DNA of 64,000 bases from Hydnum rufescens UP504 (GCA_014904985.1 MU128983.1:1-64000), one strand, 5' to 3'; positions 43,894-56,060 are shown, counted from the stretch's first letter. Made by a program: numbers and translations. Notes: a model not told the origin generated them from the sequence alone.

Positions 43894-46077
43894 TGCGATG
43901 GAAGTAGGAATGGAGGAGAGTGCTGGAAACCACCGGAGCTTGAAACGGTTCACCTGATGCTTCGTAATGGTCAGAAGCATCTTTTTGAGACAATGTCTCC
44001 ACTTTCGATTCTGCTGAGTAACAGCGCAGATTAGTCACGGGCTTCCGACTCGCAAGCGATTCTGGGATTGACAAGTGACGCCCACCCTACCGTAATAGCA
44101 GGTCACTGATCCTGGACAATCGCAGAGTTGCCAGCAATGAGCTTTCCATGTCAGGTTTCGTCTGTGTTGACTCGCTGCATGACTACATACGTGGAAAAAC
44201 AGTCCGTAGCCTCGCTTGATAAGGGATTGCAGATGTTTCCCACAATTCGTCGCAATTGTGACATCATCACGAAGAAATGGTGCAATCACTTCGCCATTGT
44301 AACTAGAATGGCCTGCACTACACCAGCTGGAGCCATCAAGGTGACGAGGTCGATGACAAAGGCAACTTGGGGTCAACTAGAGACGGATCTAGGATAGTAC
44401 TAGCAGGATCACCGCAGTTTTGCCGAAATTTGTTCAGCACTATGATATATCTAATTTGGCGGTCGGTAATGATGTCCGCCAGTTCCTGGTGCACCAAAAT
44501 TCCCATAAAGCTGTCGACAAAAAACAGTTGCACGTTCCTGGCCTCACATAATGCAGCTTTGGAGAATATCATTTTCTTGATTTCAACATTTCAAAATCTG
44601 GCAGTATCTAATAGGAGAGTGTAATGGTTATATCTATCCATTTTTCAATCATCATTATTAGGGCCATTTGAAAACCTCATTTTGTGGCCCTGGTATCTTT
44701 CTTCATGTTTGATTATATTTCAAGCAATTTCCATGGCCGTGGCCAGTTCCCTCCAATGAGTGTGGCGGGCCCCTGGATCTATCGGAAATGATATCCTGTT
44801 TCAGCATGTCTGCGCAGGGAAGAGCCTGCGGGACTCAGGATAGCGACTTGCTTCTATTCAAGACTATGCATGGGCATAACTTGGGCTAGCTTGGCCTGAA
44901 AAAGCCTCGCAGATATCAAGTGGAATTGAGCAGCAAGCATGACCCCTGCAAGCCCCGGATAAGGTGACATCTGGGGGTTCCCTAAAACGCAACATGGGCA
45001 TCGGGGGGATTGTTCTTCCCATAAAAGGTAATGTCCCACGGACCGGAATTAGCCACGCCGCGAGACGCGACAACGAAACGCCTCTTGTGGCGCACCTCAA
45101 ACCTCCTGAGTGCTAGTTCTCAAGTCTACGGTGGATCCGAATGATTCCGCACCCATTTCAGAGGTTTCATCCCACTTTGATCCTGTTTGAGGTTGATTTC
45201 TACCCAGTGAATTTGCGCTCATGGTTTTGGCTAAAGTCAGTGGGTGTGGGCCGGGATACCGCCTAGAGCCCATAGGGCTCCTGTGCTACCCTCATGACCA
45301 AATCATAGCATCTACATTACGACACAATACAGGAGAAACTGATGTGATGCTTCCCTGAGCACAAGAGCATCGGACAGAAGCAGACAGCCAGCCGCTGAGA
45401 AGAGAGATCAGGAATGGTAGTGCGGTAGCGGTAGGCTGCAATTGAAGTGGGCCCCTCAGCACAGCCGCGGAAGATCCTCATGCAACCACAGCCCCATCTC
45501 AAGCCTACGTCTCAATCACCCCGTAACTTGCAACTTGACGGCCAGAGCACTGTGAATGCAGGTCTCGTCCCTACCATGGTGTCTCTCGCCGTCCTCGGTC
45601 ACCTCTATCTCGGTATGCTTCTAGATTCGAATGCGATGCAAAGGTTCTTACATTTCAAAGTGAAGCTTTTTTGAGTCGTCAGAAAGCAGCTGGTGAACTG
45701 AGCGTGTACCCCACAGGTGGGTCAAGTTCGGAAGAACTTGAATACACATCCACCCCAAGCCCACTGGTCTCCAAGACACGGTTGCATGAAGAGCAATCCA
45801 TCATTCCCTGACGCTCTCTCGTTCATCAGCCCGATATCAGTATCGGGGAGTCAGAGTAACAGGGTATCATCTAACACTTTATTGAGTGCATATTATAATT
45901 TGACCATGCCAACCCCATCATTCGATTTCTGACGTAACTCGAGTGTTCAGTACGCACGAGGTGGGAAAGCATTGCGATTCCATGACACTTCAATAGTCAG
46001 ACTGGAAGCATACTGCTGAGCGAATGGCCGTAAGTTTATATGTGTAAAATGATCCCTACGACACGCAGCTCTATTGA
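43894..46077. other. Gene-poor region, about 2.2 kb
   Basis: Scattered short frames on both strands show no domain-like or exon-like content. Composition is mixed, with AT-rich patches near 44630-44700. No terminal repeats, transposase or reverse-transcriptase remnants were recognised by eye. Confidence 0.4.
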
Positions 46078-47956
46078 TCACCACCATCGAACTTCACTCC
46101 AGACCAACGGGCCAAAGACTACGCACGCCGTCCATAACTATTTAGCGATAGTCAGATATAGTGGGATGTAACGGCGAGGCTTTATGATGCGTACCACACT
46201 CATACTTTGAACCGCCAAGGCGGGATACTGTACGAAACTAGGGGCTGTCGGATTTCGCATCGCTGCAGGTCGAGCCTGTCTGAGGTGGGGTTGTGAAAAG
46301 AAGATATATCGAATACAGTGCGACCGCGAAGAAATGATAGGCCAACAGGAGCGGTGATGGAGCCAGCCTGGGGGGAGAGGACTTGTCAAGAGAAAACGGG
46401 TTGGGTAACCGAAAAACATACCCCGCTAACAATGATACCGGTCCATTAACGCAATCGCCACCGCACTCGAAGTACGCAAAACACCCCTCTCGTAGAATCG
46501 ATAATTTAGCATCTGACATGTACATCAGCAGAGCCTTTTCCAGCAACAATTATGACACGGACCGTCGGCACCGAATAAGTCGTACAGCGCAATACTGAGA
46601 ATATTTACAGTGCTTGCGAGTCCCTTTCGACTCCAATGCCATGACTTGAGCCTATCAGACATCTGCTCCCAGTCCACGGATATTGAAGTTGACGAGGATC
46701 CTTCTTTGTAATCAGGCGATACTTGCATGAAATCGCTCAATATTCGAGTCAACAGTACGACATCATTCAGAGCGACAGTCATTCCTCCTGAAATGATAAA
46801 TTCTTGTGAGCAAAATGGACTGGAAGAACATGGAGAAACGAATCCCAACCCCCTGTCAGTGGATGCCTCATGTTCCACGCGTCACCAATCAATATGAGCC
46901 CTTCCTTGGAGTCAGATTGCCCCTGCATAGTCGCAGGGAGGAAGGAGTTGGGCATACTACGCAATCGATCTTTCTGAAGGGACTCCAAGACGCATGGTTG
47001 TAGGGGAGGAGGCAATGAAGGTACGACCACGTTTTTAATGTGGCCCTTAACATCGGGAGGAAGAGGCAACTTCACATCGACGAGTATCCTTGTCTCCCGT
47101 TGTCCGATTTGGTACATTAGTACAGGTCCCGAGCCAGGAATAAGGGCGACCGTGCCATGGTGTTTTATTGGCAGAGGCGCATGTTCCAGGATAGCGCCAA
47201 AGAACTGACTCTTTGTAACTGGTGCACGATTCCGGTTCCCGAGAGAAGAACGAAACTTAGAATAGCACCCATCTGCAGCAAAGGTGATTTCGGCGAAGAA
47301 GGATTCAGGAGAAGACGTTTCCCGGGAATTCGTCCGTTTGGGCGTCGCCCGTACACCGAGAACGCGGCCAGTATGGGGACACTCTATGAGTTCGTTGACA
47401 GTGGCTTCGATAACATCAACACCTCGTGCTCGACGCGCAGCCTCTCTCAGATGCATAACGAATGCGCCGTGGTGAAATGATCGGCCTTCAGCGCCGGAAG
47501 GATATGGTATTTGAACTTGCTTCCCCTCATACACGATGCAGTACCCCTTGGCGGGAATTGCGTCGATGCCCTCAGTGCACCAAGTCAATCCCATCGCGTT
47601 GAGAGCTTGCATACCCCCTGGTTGGAGAAGTTCGCCAACTATACGATCTGGTGTTGATAAAGACCGCTCCAAAAGCGCGATTCTAAGAGGAGAGGAATCT
47701 GTCGTTCGAGTTCGCGAGAGAGAATGAGCGAGTGCACATCCAGCTATTCCTGCCCCGATTATCACAATATCATAATTTGAAGTCTAGGACCATACTTAAT
47801 GATATTAAGAGGGTATTTGGGTTCATGGAATGTCCTCACTGACCATACCAGAACAATGCAACGAGTGGAACTGAAAAAAGAGTGGAATGTCGATGTCTCG
47901 TACGACCGGGGATTGCCGAAGCCGAAAGTGGCCTTGGACAGATCACGCAGAGTCAC
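46078..47956 (-). CDS. erg1: Squalene epoxidase (squalene monooxygenase), with apparent one-base frame break near the C-terminus
   Basis: This FAD monooxygenase makes 2,3-oxidosqualene in sterol synthesis at the endoplasmic reticulum. Visible motifs: dinucleotide fold NYDIVIIGAGIAGCALAHSL; ERSLSTPDRIVGELLQPGG; the DG motif ITFAADGCYSKFR; and the GD motif LILIGDAWNMRHPLTGGGMT. Then come VNILSIALYDLFGADDAKLS, LREGCFAYFECGGDCVNGPV, and the membrane segment LLAYHFFAVALYSIYLLF. The final exon LWTACVVFGPLVWSEVRWW stops at 46078-46080. Between these two parts the frame shifts by one base at a C run (46241-46244). Removing one C would give SDSPSFVQYPALAVQSMSV running into the last intron. The start is uncertain: 47956 gives MTLRDLSKATFGFGNPRSYE before the fold. 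Neighbours on the same strand are an aldehyde dehydrogenase and, farther, an MDR reductase. Confidence 0.88.
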
Positions 47957-48424
47957 AGTCTGGCAGAGTCACAGAGTCACTGCCGATCGATTTAACTTGC
48001 CTTGCTACAACTGACGAGCACATTCCAGCTGCAGATACCTTTGAAGTTCACCCCTTGAACGCAATCCAAATCTAGATATCATACATGGCGTTTCAGCTGG
48101 ATCCAAACTCTAAAACAAATCCCGCAAAGATCCCGACCGCTCGCGTCGTCCCAGGCCTGGTCTCTGAATTTCGTGTCCATGATGTAAATTCTCTCACTAT
48201 TCGTGGTAACGTCCGATTTCCTCGTGCTTCAGAGATACCCCTACCCCTTGAGTACCAAGGTTTCGGGTGTTCGGTCATCATCATGTCATGTAAATGCTAA
48301 TGGGCCCAATCGCCGAGTCCTGGATAATCCACATGACATCCGGTAAATATTACGGGTATGAGGGTGCACGAGTTACGAATAGAGGGGCTAATCCAAAAGC
48401 CATCCGCCCATTACAGTACAACAA
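47957..48424. other. Intergenic, aldehyde dehydrogenase to squalene epoxidase
   Basis: About 470 bases between two minus-strand genes. A tandem 'CAGAGTCACAG' stretch lies near 47947-47980. No further gene was recognised. Confidence 0.35.
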
Positions 48425-50411
48425 TCACAAATTAGGGGTCACTCCAATATTAGTGATGGTGATCACCTGGAATCCTCGAACGGTAAGCTATCCACACGAT
48501 AGGGCACTTTCTGTGATCGAACTCGAACCCACCTTGGATTGAGTGAACTCTCTGATCCCCTCTAGACCATTGAACCGCCCAAATCCACTGGCCTTGGATC
48601 CACCGTAAGGATGATTCTGATAATAGGCACCATCATGCAACTGCTCAGAACCACAAGAATACGAGAGTCCAGACTCACCGCGTGCGTCCGAAGAGTGAAG
48701 GAGTTTATATGGACCCCGGCGGCATCCAGTTTCTGGGCTATTTTCAAAGCTCTGCTGATATCGCGGCTATGAATTGCACTGGCGAGCCCGTACTGTGAAC
48801 TATTGGCAATTTGGATAGCTTCTTCGTCGGTGCGGAACCTTGTTATTCCCAGCACAGGGCCAAAGATTTCTTCATCGGCGACCCCTACAGTAATCAAAAT
48901 CGCAGTTTCGTTAGTGAGCTTTTGGCGAGCAGAACTCGGAAGCAAGAGGAAAAGACATACGCATCCCTTGAACTACGTGATCAAGGACGATGGGCTGCAC
49001 GACAGATCCCTCGATATTCTGGTGTATATCGTGATTTCCAACTACGAGCTTGGCACCCCTTGCAATTCCATCGTCAACCAGATCGGCAATGCGTTTCGCA
49101 GATGCCTGGTCGTATAGACCTCTGAGCTGATGCTTGTCATCCACTTGATGCCCTGCCCGAATCTCCTTTGTCTCCTGCTGAAGGATTGAAATAAAGTCGT
49201 CGGCTATTGACTCGTGCACTGCGAGAAAAAAGCGAAGTTCGATGTTGAGTCAGGCCGAACCATGCGGTAATCATACCTACCCAGCACATTGTTCGTAGAC
49301 ATGCAAAGTTGACCAGAGTAGAAGAAGCCTCCGTAGATAGCGTTTTGGACCGCATGCTTAATATCTGCATCAGGTAATACAATTAAATGGGCAGCGCCAC
49401 CAAGCTCCAGGACGACGGGCTTGATATGCCGGCCACAAAGACCGCCGATAATGGACCCAACGCGTGTCGAACCAGTGAAATTTACTTTCCTGATGTGTGG
49501 GGTCAGATTTAGCGCGCAGCATACAAAATGGATAAGTCAGCCAGGTACCGGACGGCTGGATGCGCAATTATGGATTCCGTAACCTAATTTTTGAAGCGGA
49601 TGCTATTAGGATCGGATCCAGGGATAGCCCTGCACAGCACGCACCTTTGGGGCATTCTCCGTACTGACGTGGATAACATTTAAGACACCGGAGGAAGACC
49701 AGCTTCTACAAGCACCTGTGCTATAACAGAGTTCGTCTTGGGGGAATATTCGGATGTCTTAAGGACAACGGTGTTCCCTGCAATTATTGGTGTTGCAACG
49801 GCACGGCAAGAGAGGCAAAGTGGCCCGTTCCACGGGGGGATTGCGAGAACGACACCAAATGGTTCAGGCTTGATATAACATATACTATCAGGATCTGAGG
49901 GGGGTGGAATATTGCTTCTCAAAGCCTCGGAAAGGGCACCTGCTAATTCCTCGAACCTAGGAATGAAACGAAATAAGCAAGCAAGTACGTAGATGAGCAG
50001 GGATGCATACTGGGCCAGTGCGAGAGCGCAGTCAAATGCCGCCATGCCTAACTGGGGCAGTGGTCTCGCGCACTGAGATGGCAACAAATTCGTCTGTCCG
50101 CTGCTTCATAATCTCTGCTGCCCTGAGGAAAATTTCTCTTCGTCGATTGTAGGAGGTCTCCCTCCAGGCTGGACAAAAGTATCAGTGAGATCCATTGAGA
50201 CAGAATAGTGATCACCCTTACTAGGAAACGCAGCAGCAGCGGACTCTACCGCCTTGACCGCTTCACCCACATTCGCGCCATAGACGTCATACAAAGGTGC
50301 TCGATTTGGATCATTGGGATCGATGACGGTGAAATGGCTGGAGGTAGCATAGGGTGCATTGTCGAGAAGACATGGCACCGGACCAGAAGAGGAGAGGATA
50401 TCGAGGGACAT
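48425..50411 (-). CDS. NAD(P)-dependent aldehyde dehydrogenase (salicylaldehyde/vanillin dehydrogenase-like), with apparent one-base frame break
   Basis: The start at 50411 gives MSLDILSSSGPVPCLLDNAP. Then come FTVIDPNDPNRAPLYDV, ETSYNRRREIFLRAAEIMKQ, the cofactor region FGVVLAIPPWNGPLCLSCRA and KVNFTGSTRVGSIIGG. The catalytic glutamate lies in VVLELGGAAHLIVLPDADIK and the catalytic cysteine in GGFFYSGQLCMSTN. Later are EIFGPVLGITRFRTDEEAIQ and YGGSKASGFGRFNGLEGIRE. The last exon VITITNIGVTPNL stops at 48425-48427. It oxidises an aldehyde to the acid. At 50054-50057 the exon reading AISVRETTAP is one base out of frame with the continuing PQLGMAAFDCALALAQ. One extra C in the CCCC run would fuse them. 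The substrate is unknown; the 'PPW' type and context suggest aromatic or terpenoid aldehydes. Confidence 0.9.
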
Positions 50412-52690
50412 GGAGGGCGAAGGATAGGAGGATGCATTCCGCCAACCTATATATGTACGACGAGAGCGAAGGCGAATTAGGGCCGAAACAATATTCCTTT
50501 GATAACGCAGTTTGACAAAAACTCGCAGAATGGCTGGGAAAATGAGACCTGCCTCGAATTATGATCCCGGGGAGCCAGCCAACCGTCTGACCACCTTGAT
50601 GTTAGTAAGGCTGGATTTTTTAGTGGCCCGCCTGGGGCAGTGTACCGACGATACGAAATCTCATCAACTCACAGAAATTTCAGCGTTTTCCCGCGAGCAA
50701 CCGGCGTCTGGGAACCCGCGGTGACTAGCGTTCTTCCGTGGCTATCTGGATTCAGGCAAATTCATTAACAGCTTCATCGGACAGAAGATATGATTCAGAA
50801 GATAAGTCAGAGGGCAAGTGGAAGCTTACCATAATTTGTTTGTAGGGATCTTGGGATGTCGTGGACAAAATAAATTGGAGAAAAAGATGCTTCACATGAC
50901 GATCTTCCTTGAAAATTGATGGGGCACACACTCTTATTATTCGCGCATCGAACACCGTGCAGGGCTCATTAAATCTCAGGCTACAATAGGCAAACACATG
51001 CTTGCTGCAACCCAATCCAGTGCTGACCAACCACCGCATTTGCGTGCGTTCCCAGCCACGCACCCGTCACCATCGTCAGGCTGCGTTGCCGTGGTTGCCA
51101 ATAAGCTTTTACCGACAGCCCAGCCGGGAAAGCAATCAGACCTCTAGTGAAGAGGTTATCATTTGCGGTCATGCGCAGTCCCCTACCAAATTAACAATCT
51201 GTCATGCGGCTCATGCCACAGCCCAGCAAACACTGCGGCTGCCGATACCAACCTGGGCGCATTGACGTGGGAGCGTTCCTATCTAGATCGGGCGTCATGC
51301 TCGGAAAATTAGCCGGACACTCGATTAGAGGTTATGGGTGTGCCGCCATCAACAACAATAATTATCTCTGGACACTGAAATCATCCTCCAATTTTGCATT
51401 AAATCATCGGAGGCACCTCCATGCACTCAGCCCGCCCAAAATCAAAGATTTATTTTTCGAAAATGGTCGAAAGTGGCCAGAACAAAATTGAAGTGTTCAG
51501 AGCTGCCATGGGCACCAAAATGTAGGTACCATCCTGCACTTTATTGCTTCCATGACCGAATGATTTTCAATCCCAGAGCCCCTAAATAATCCTCCGAACG
51601 CAAGCCGGAAAATATTTTTGCTGCTGACAGTCGATCCTTTCCGCAGCCTAGCTAGTCTTGGCATGGACTAGACTCCTTCCACACAGTAAAGATAAAGCCT
51701 CATGGTGCTCTCATCACATTACCATCGGACCCTTATAGCATCCTAGATCCACCGAGATTTAGCGGGCGATTCTGGAAAATTAGGTGGCAACATACTCCCA
51801 GAGAGGAAGCAAGTCCAGACCCAATTCCAGAAGGTCTGTCGAGCCCGTGGCTGGATAGGTAGACTAAATATCTCTTAGGTGAGGCTGGGGGCAGTTTTGA
51901 GAGGTTGGGGGATTTTTTGAGATTTTTTGAGCCCGTCCGGCTCCCGGTTTATTGTGGCCTCGCAATTTCCCGGAATTGGCCCGGAATTGGACCCGATACT
52001 GTCGTAGGTCTTAGGGGTTGACAGATGGGGGGTGGGGAAACTTGCAGGGGGATAATTGAGCATGGAAAGGAATTATGATAACAAGGTAGGAAAGGAGGGG
52101 GAGGTACTCAGCCTGGACTCTGGCAAGATATGCCAGTCACCAGGTACCTAGCTGGAGACCCCTGATAATAATACTACCCTGAATTGTCAAAATGGTATGG
52201 AAGACCACCTGGGTATGGGATGTAATGGCCAGACTGGATAGGAATGTGGTGGAATGGTAGGAAGGGTGTAAACATGTGTATGTAGTAATTGTGATTAGCA
52301 GGAAATGAGGCTGGGTATAGTGGCAGTGAGGACGCAGGGTGAGGTATATAGTGCTCAATAATATTGGTCGCCACAATTCCATCCTCATTGTCAGTCAACA
52401 CTGGCAGTAACACCCAACCATGAGATACGGTAACGATGCACGTGTCTGCATTGGGGTTGGGCACTGGCCAACACCAAAATGAGGCAACAATGTGGATTCC
52501 TCACTGGACTTCAGTGGAGGCATAGGTTTCTTTATAATCTTTAGCCAATGCATATACGATCATAGGCCCTATCGCTGCCAAGTTTGAAGACTAACAGACT
52601 GTTGTGTCATGAGTAGTGGTCAATATGGACATTTTTGTCCGAGATCCCGGTTGCAAATAGTACAGCGCGTCAAGACTCTTCGCTCCAACG
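50412..52690. other. Gene-poor region, about 2.3 kb
   Basis: No exon with domain-like content was recognised on either strand. Features seen are an 11-base tandem CCCGGAATTGG near 51969-51990, a GATTTTTTGA direct repeat near 51910-51930 and a purine-rich patch near 52080-52110. It may be a long promoter region or degraded sequence. Confidence 0.4.
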
Positions 52691-53440
52691 ATGTCTCTTG
52701 TCCTCGTCAATCCGACCTCAAAACTCTCGGATGTTCGGCCACAACTTATGCCATTCCACATAAGCTATACAGGAGAAGCGCCCGTATCGACTTACTTCAT
52801 CGTGAAAACTTCCCCAGTCTCGTACGACGCGTCCAAACACGCCTCAGAAGACTCGAGCAACGCGTCTGGGCCACCCCTGCCCGTTCCTGACACGAAATCC
52901 ACGTATACGGCCGCGTTTCGCGGACGCACAATGCATGGCCTTGATGTGTGCCTCCCACAAGGCTACACAGGTCTTATTCTTCACTCCGACGATCCATCAA
53001 CTCGATCTGATTCACCGATCCCATCCATCCCTGCGAAACGGAAGCGAGGGGGGGATTCGACCCCGACTAAACTCCTCGAGAAAAGGAACGGTAGAGGGAT
53101 TCGTAGAACCAGAAGCAGTGCGGCTACAGAGGCGGACGGCAATCCAGACGTCACTGCAGAGGATATGTACGCTCTTATGTCGCGGACCGATGATGATGTT
53201 TCCGAATCGTCTAGCCTTGTCGGGGTTGGTGCTTCGGAGACCTCGACGAATAGACGCCTGACGCCCATGAGCACATTTGGGTCCATTGTAGTATGGCATC
53301 CGGATAGGCTAGTAGATGTGGGACAAGATGAGTATATCCGGGCGATGGACGAGTGGACTAGACTAGCAAACGTGGTACGAACTTCCACTAATACCCTACC
53401 GCCTATCTCTCAACTGGCGAATCAGCTTCACAGTGTGTAA
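52691..53440 (+). CDS. rnh203: Ribonuclease H2 non-catalytic subunit C
   Basis: A single exon of 249 residues. The N-terminal half matches the RNase H2 subunit C family: LMPFHISYTGEAPVSTYFIV, then AAFRGRTMHGLDVCLPQGYT and GLILHS. The C-terminal half, after a disordered basic insertion (AKRKRGGDSTPTKLLEKRNG), has FGSIVVWHPDRLVDVGQDEY and IRAMDEWTRLANVVR, the conserved closing helix of the family. The protein forms a heterodimer with subunit B that supports the catalytic subunit A, which removes ribonucleotides from DNA. The family is short and divergent, so the assignment rests on the order of these blocks. The gene ends 66 bases from the convergent NAD(P)H-hydrate dehydratase gene. Confidence 0.78.
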   Translation: MSLVLVNPTSKLSDVRPQLMPFHISYTGEAPVSTYFIVKTSPVSYDASKHASEDSSNASGPPLPVPDTKSTYTAAFRGRTMHGLDVCLPQGYTGLILHSDDPSTRSDSPIPSIPAKRKRGGDSTPTKLLEKRNGRGIRRTRSSAATEADGNPDVTAEDMYALMSRTDDDVSESSSLVGVGASETSTNRRLTPMSTFGSIVVWHPDRLVDVGQDEYIRAMDEWTRLANVVRTSTNTLPPISQLANQLHSV

Positions 53441-53506
53441 CAGGACACAATACATCCAACACCGCATCCCTAGATTCGACTGATCTTACGATCCTTATCA
53501 TTCATC

Positions 53507-54886
53507 CTACAGCTTCCCCCCTTCTTGAAGGGCAGAGCCCTTCCAGCCTCTGTCGCCCCCTTCTCCAAATAATTCCTGATACGCCACCCCAATCTCGGAC
53601 AACATATCCCCTGTGATGACTCCTCGCCCGAGCTTGCTAAATGCAATTCTGGATGCCACTCGAGTCACACTTGATGCCCCGTACGCTGCAAGCACTGGAA
53701 TATCTTCTGGATTAATTTTGATGTCATTCGCGTCGCCTCTATATATACGTCAATCCGGATGTGCCTCACTGGAAAGAACTTATCCTGAAACGTACTCGTC
53801 GAGCCCTCCTTCGATGTATGCCTTTCCCCACGCCAGGAACGTCCCCAAGTTCCCGCTGAGAATATCGCCCTGCCCCCCGCATCGTTTCAGCCCCCCTTCC
53901 GTGTCTACTATTTCTGTCCGTCTCCCGTTCGAGATAATATCTTGTGCACCCTTCTGAAGGATGACGATGCCACCTAGTTCATGTGCAATCTTGGAAGCCA
54001 GTGACTCTGGTGGCGCGTCTTTCGGGATACGCTTTGGTTTTGGAAAGTTTCTCCTTAGTCCTGCACAGTGCTGCCTTCAAATACCGAATGGATCATACGT
54101 ACCAGCGCATCTCGTAATCGTCCAAATTCCACCACATTTGGAGTCAGTACAGCCTTGGCATAGCCCTTGATGTACTCGGGATGTTTCTGGATGAGCCACA
54201 GGCTGTCCGCATCCAGCACGATATATTTATTCTGTTCGCGGGCGACGGAGATTGCGATGCGTGCGAAATCTTGCATATGATCTGCTCGCCCGAGGCCCGG
54301 CCCAATAATAATTACATGGAGTCGAGACATGACATCCTTCAGTTCAGAGTTAATGGCCTCCCGGTCACTGTTGAGCCCGCCATCATCAGCATCGCTGTAA
54401 CAACCAGTGAGATAATTGATTTAGGGACGGACTTGTTCTTGTTGAGTATTGGGTGTACGATGAGGTCGGGAGAGTATGTCTTTATCACGCTACCCGCTTC
54501 TGGGTCGCAAATGACATGGGAGAGATCGCAACCCTGAATATTCTCTGGCAATGAGACGCAATTTAGGCCTTGGCATGCTGACACATATACAGACCAGCCT
54601 CAGCGCCGAGATGGCAGCGAAGAAAGGCGCGCCAGTATAGCTTATCGTCGAATATACAATATACATTGTAAGCAAAGGTCGATCCAGTTATCAACGGTCC
54701 TATTTCTTACTCTTGTGATCCGCCAATAACGCCTACGCGCCCTGCTTGCCCTTTGTGCATCTTGGGCGAGAGCGGGGGGATAATCTTCTGGACCTCCTTG
54801 ATTATTCGCTTCGCCATCGCGCCCTTGTTGCTTGCGCGGAAGCGATCGTCGGGATCAACCGAGCCGTCTGTGTGTGCTTTTATCAT
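53507..54886 (-). CDS. ATP-dependent (S)-NAD(P)H-hydrate dehydratase
   Basis: The enzyme (NAXD/CARKD family, YjeF C-terminal domain) repairs hydrated NADH and NADPH using ATP. The start at 54886 gives [20 protein letters not shown], then [20 protein letters not shown] and [20 protein letters not shown]. Next are [42 protein letters not shown] and [13 protein letters not shown]. The phosphate-binding motif [20 protein letters not shown] is intact, then [20 protein letters not shown]. An intron with an AAAG acceptor bridges RLRDAL and [11 protein letters not shown]. About seven introns in all. An in-frame internal Met (MAKRII) is an alternative start. A mitochondrial or ER targeting signal is not evident from this N-terminus. 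Confidence 0.86.
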
Positions 54887-55381
54887 TCACCTTGAAGTAC
54901 AATACAAGCAACTAGGGCGATCCAATGTGTGCACTAGTCAGAAACCTTGGAGCTTGTGACCACAGTAATTATATTTTGACGATGGTCCAGTCGTCCCACG
55001 TGATGCATTTGGACCCCGGACTTTGAGTCGCCGCGACTCGGGTTGGCTCAACTTGCGAGGTGGCGTTAAGACGCGAAAAGTCGATCACCAGAAGCCCCTC
55101 GAAAGTCCCAAGAGTACGTAGTATAAATGAACGCCCGCAAACTAAGTTGTACTGCAGCACTAGCTCCGACACTCATCGGAAAAACACAAAACATCTTATT
55201 AATGACACAACATTCGAAATGGGAAAAAATGCAGATGCATGAAACACAGTAAACGAAGGTCAATGAGGATATGATCTCAAGCTCATTGCATGAAGTTGGT
55301 GGCAGCGGGACTCGGCAATTTCCGGTACTATACAGCTGCTTAGTTAACGTTCCCCATCCTTGTCGTCTTAATCCCTCCAAC
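54887..55381. promoter_or_regulatory. Divergent region, NAD(P)H-hydrate dehydratase / eL43
   Basis: About 495 bases hold both promoters. A pyrimidine-rich stretch just before the eL43 start (CTTGTCGTCTTAATCCCTCC) is usual for fungal ribosomal protein genes. No TATA box was recognised at the expected distance. Confidence 0.4.
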
Positions 55382-55955
55382 ATGGTATGCATCTCAAACT
55401 TCTAGGCTGTAACCCATGTTGATGGTGATGGTCTGCAGAGCAAACGAACCAAAAAGGTCGGCGTTACGGGCAAGTACGGCACGGTGAGGGTCTTCCATCT
55501 TCTCTTTTCTACTCCGTCATCGAATATTCCCTGCTTGTAATAGCGTTATGGTGCTTCGTTGAGGAAGCAAGTCAAAAAGGTACGCGGTGCAGTTGTACGT
55601 TCTTGGGTGTTTTTTTTTGACTCTGATCATGTTCACTATCGAAGATGGAAATCACTCAACATGCCCGATACACATGCACTTTCTGTGGGAAGGTACAATG
55701 CCCCTGCCGCCATCTTGAATGTGGAGTTGAGCTGATATTCTCTGCAATTTAGGACTCTGTTAAGCGAACGAATGTTGGGATTTGGGAATGCCGGGCGTGC
55801 CAAAAAGTCATTGCTGGTGGGGCATGGACCTTATCCACGACCGCCGCAGCGACAGTCCGCAGGTGGGTCTCCAACATCATCTTCTCTGTTAACTGTTCCT
55901 GACGCTTCTTGTGGCTAGTACGATTCGCCGATTGCGGGAGATCACGGAGGCTTGA
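55382..55955 (+). CDS. rpl43: 60S ribosomal protein L43 (eL43, L37A)
   Basis: A component of the large ribosomal subunit, 92 residues over six exons. The first coding exon is the ATG alone; the intron starts directly after it (GTATGC) and ends at 55438. Following exons read SKRTKKVGVTGKYGT, RYGASLRKQVKK, MEITQHARYTCTFCGK, then RTNVGIWECRACQKVIAGGA with WTLSTTAAATVRS, and TIRRLREITEA. The four zinc-binding cysteines (CTFC and CRAC) are present. Full length, as expected for the family. Confidence 0.96.
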
Positions 55956-56060
55956 TTGTCTCGTCATGTTTTTACACTATGTCCTTCAATCATGCTGAAT
56001 CTATCTCAGTTGTTACGCGTCCCAATTAACAATCGTACTTCTGAATAAATTAGTACAGTA

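Noticed and set aside
43894..46077. Possible transposon remnant in the gene-poor region
   Set aside because: No terminal repeats, target duplication or recognisable transposase/reverse-transcriptase motifs could be seen by eye.
48515..48590. tRNA-like sequence on the minus strand with A-box (TGGTCTAGAGG) and B-box (GGTTCGAGTTC) look-alikes
   Set aside because: The T-stem does not pair, and the stretch is an exon of aldehyde dehydrogenase (GGSKASGFGRFNGLEGIRE) plus the start of its last intron.
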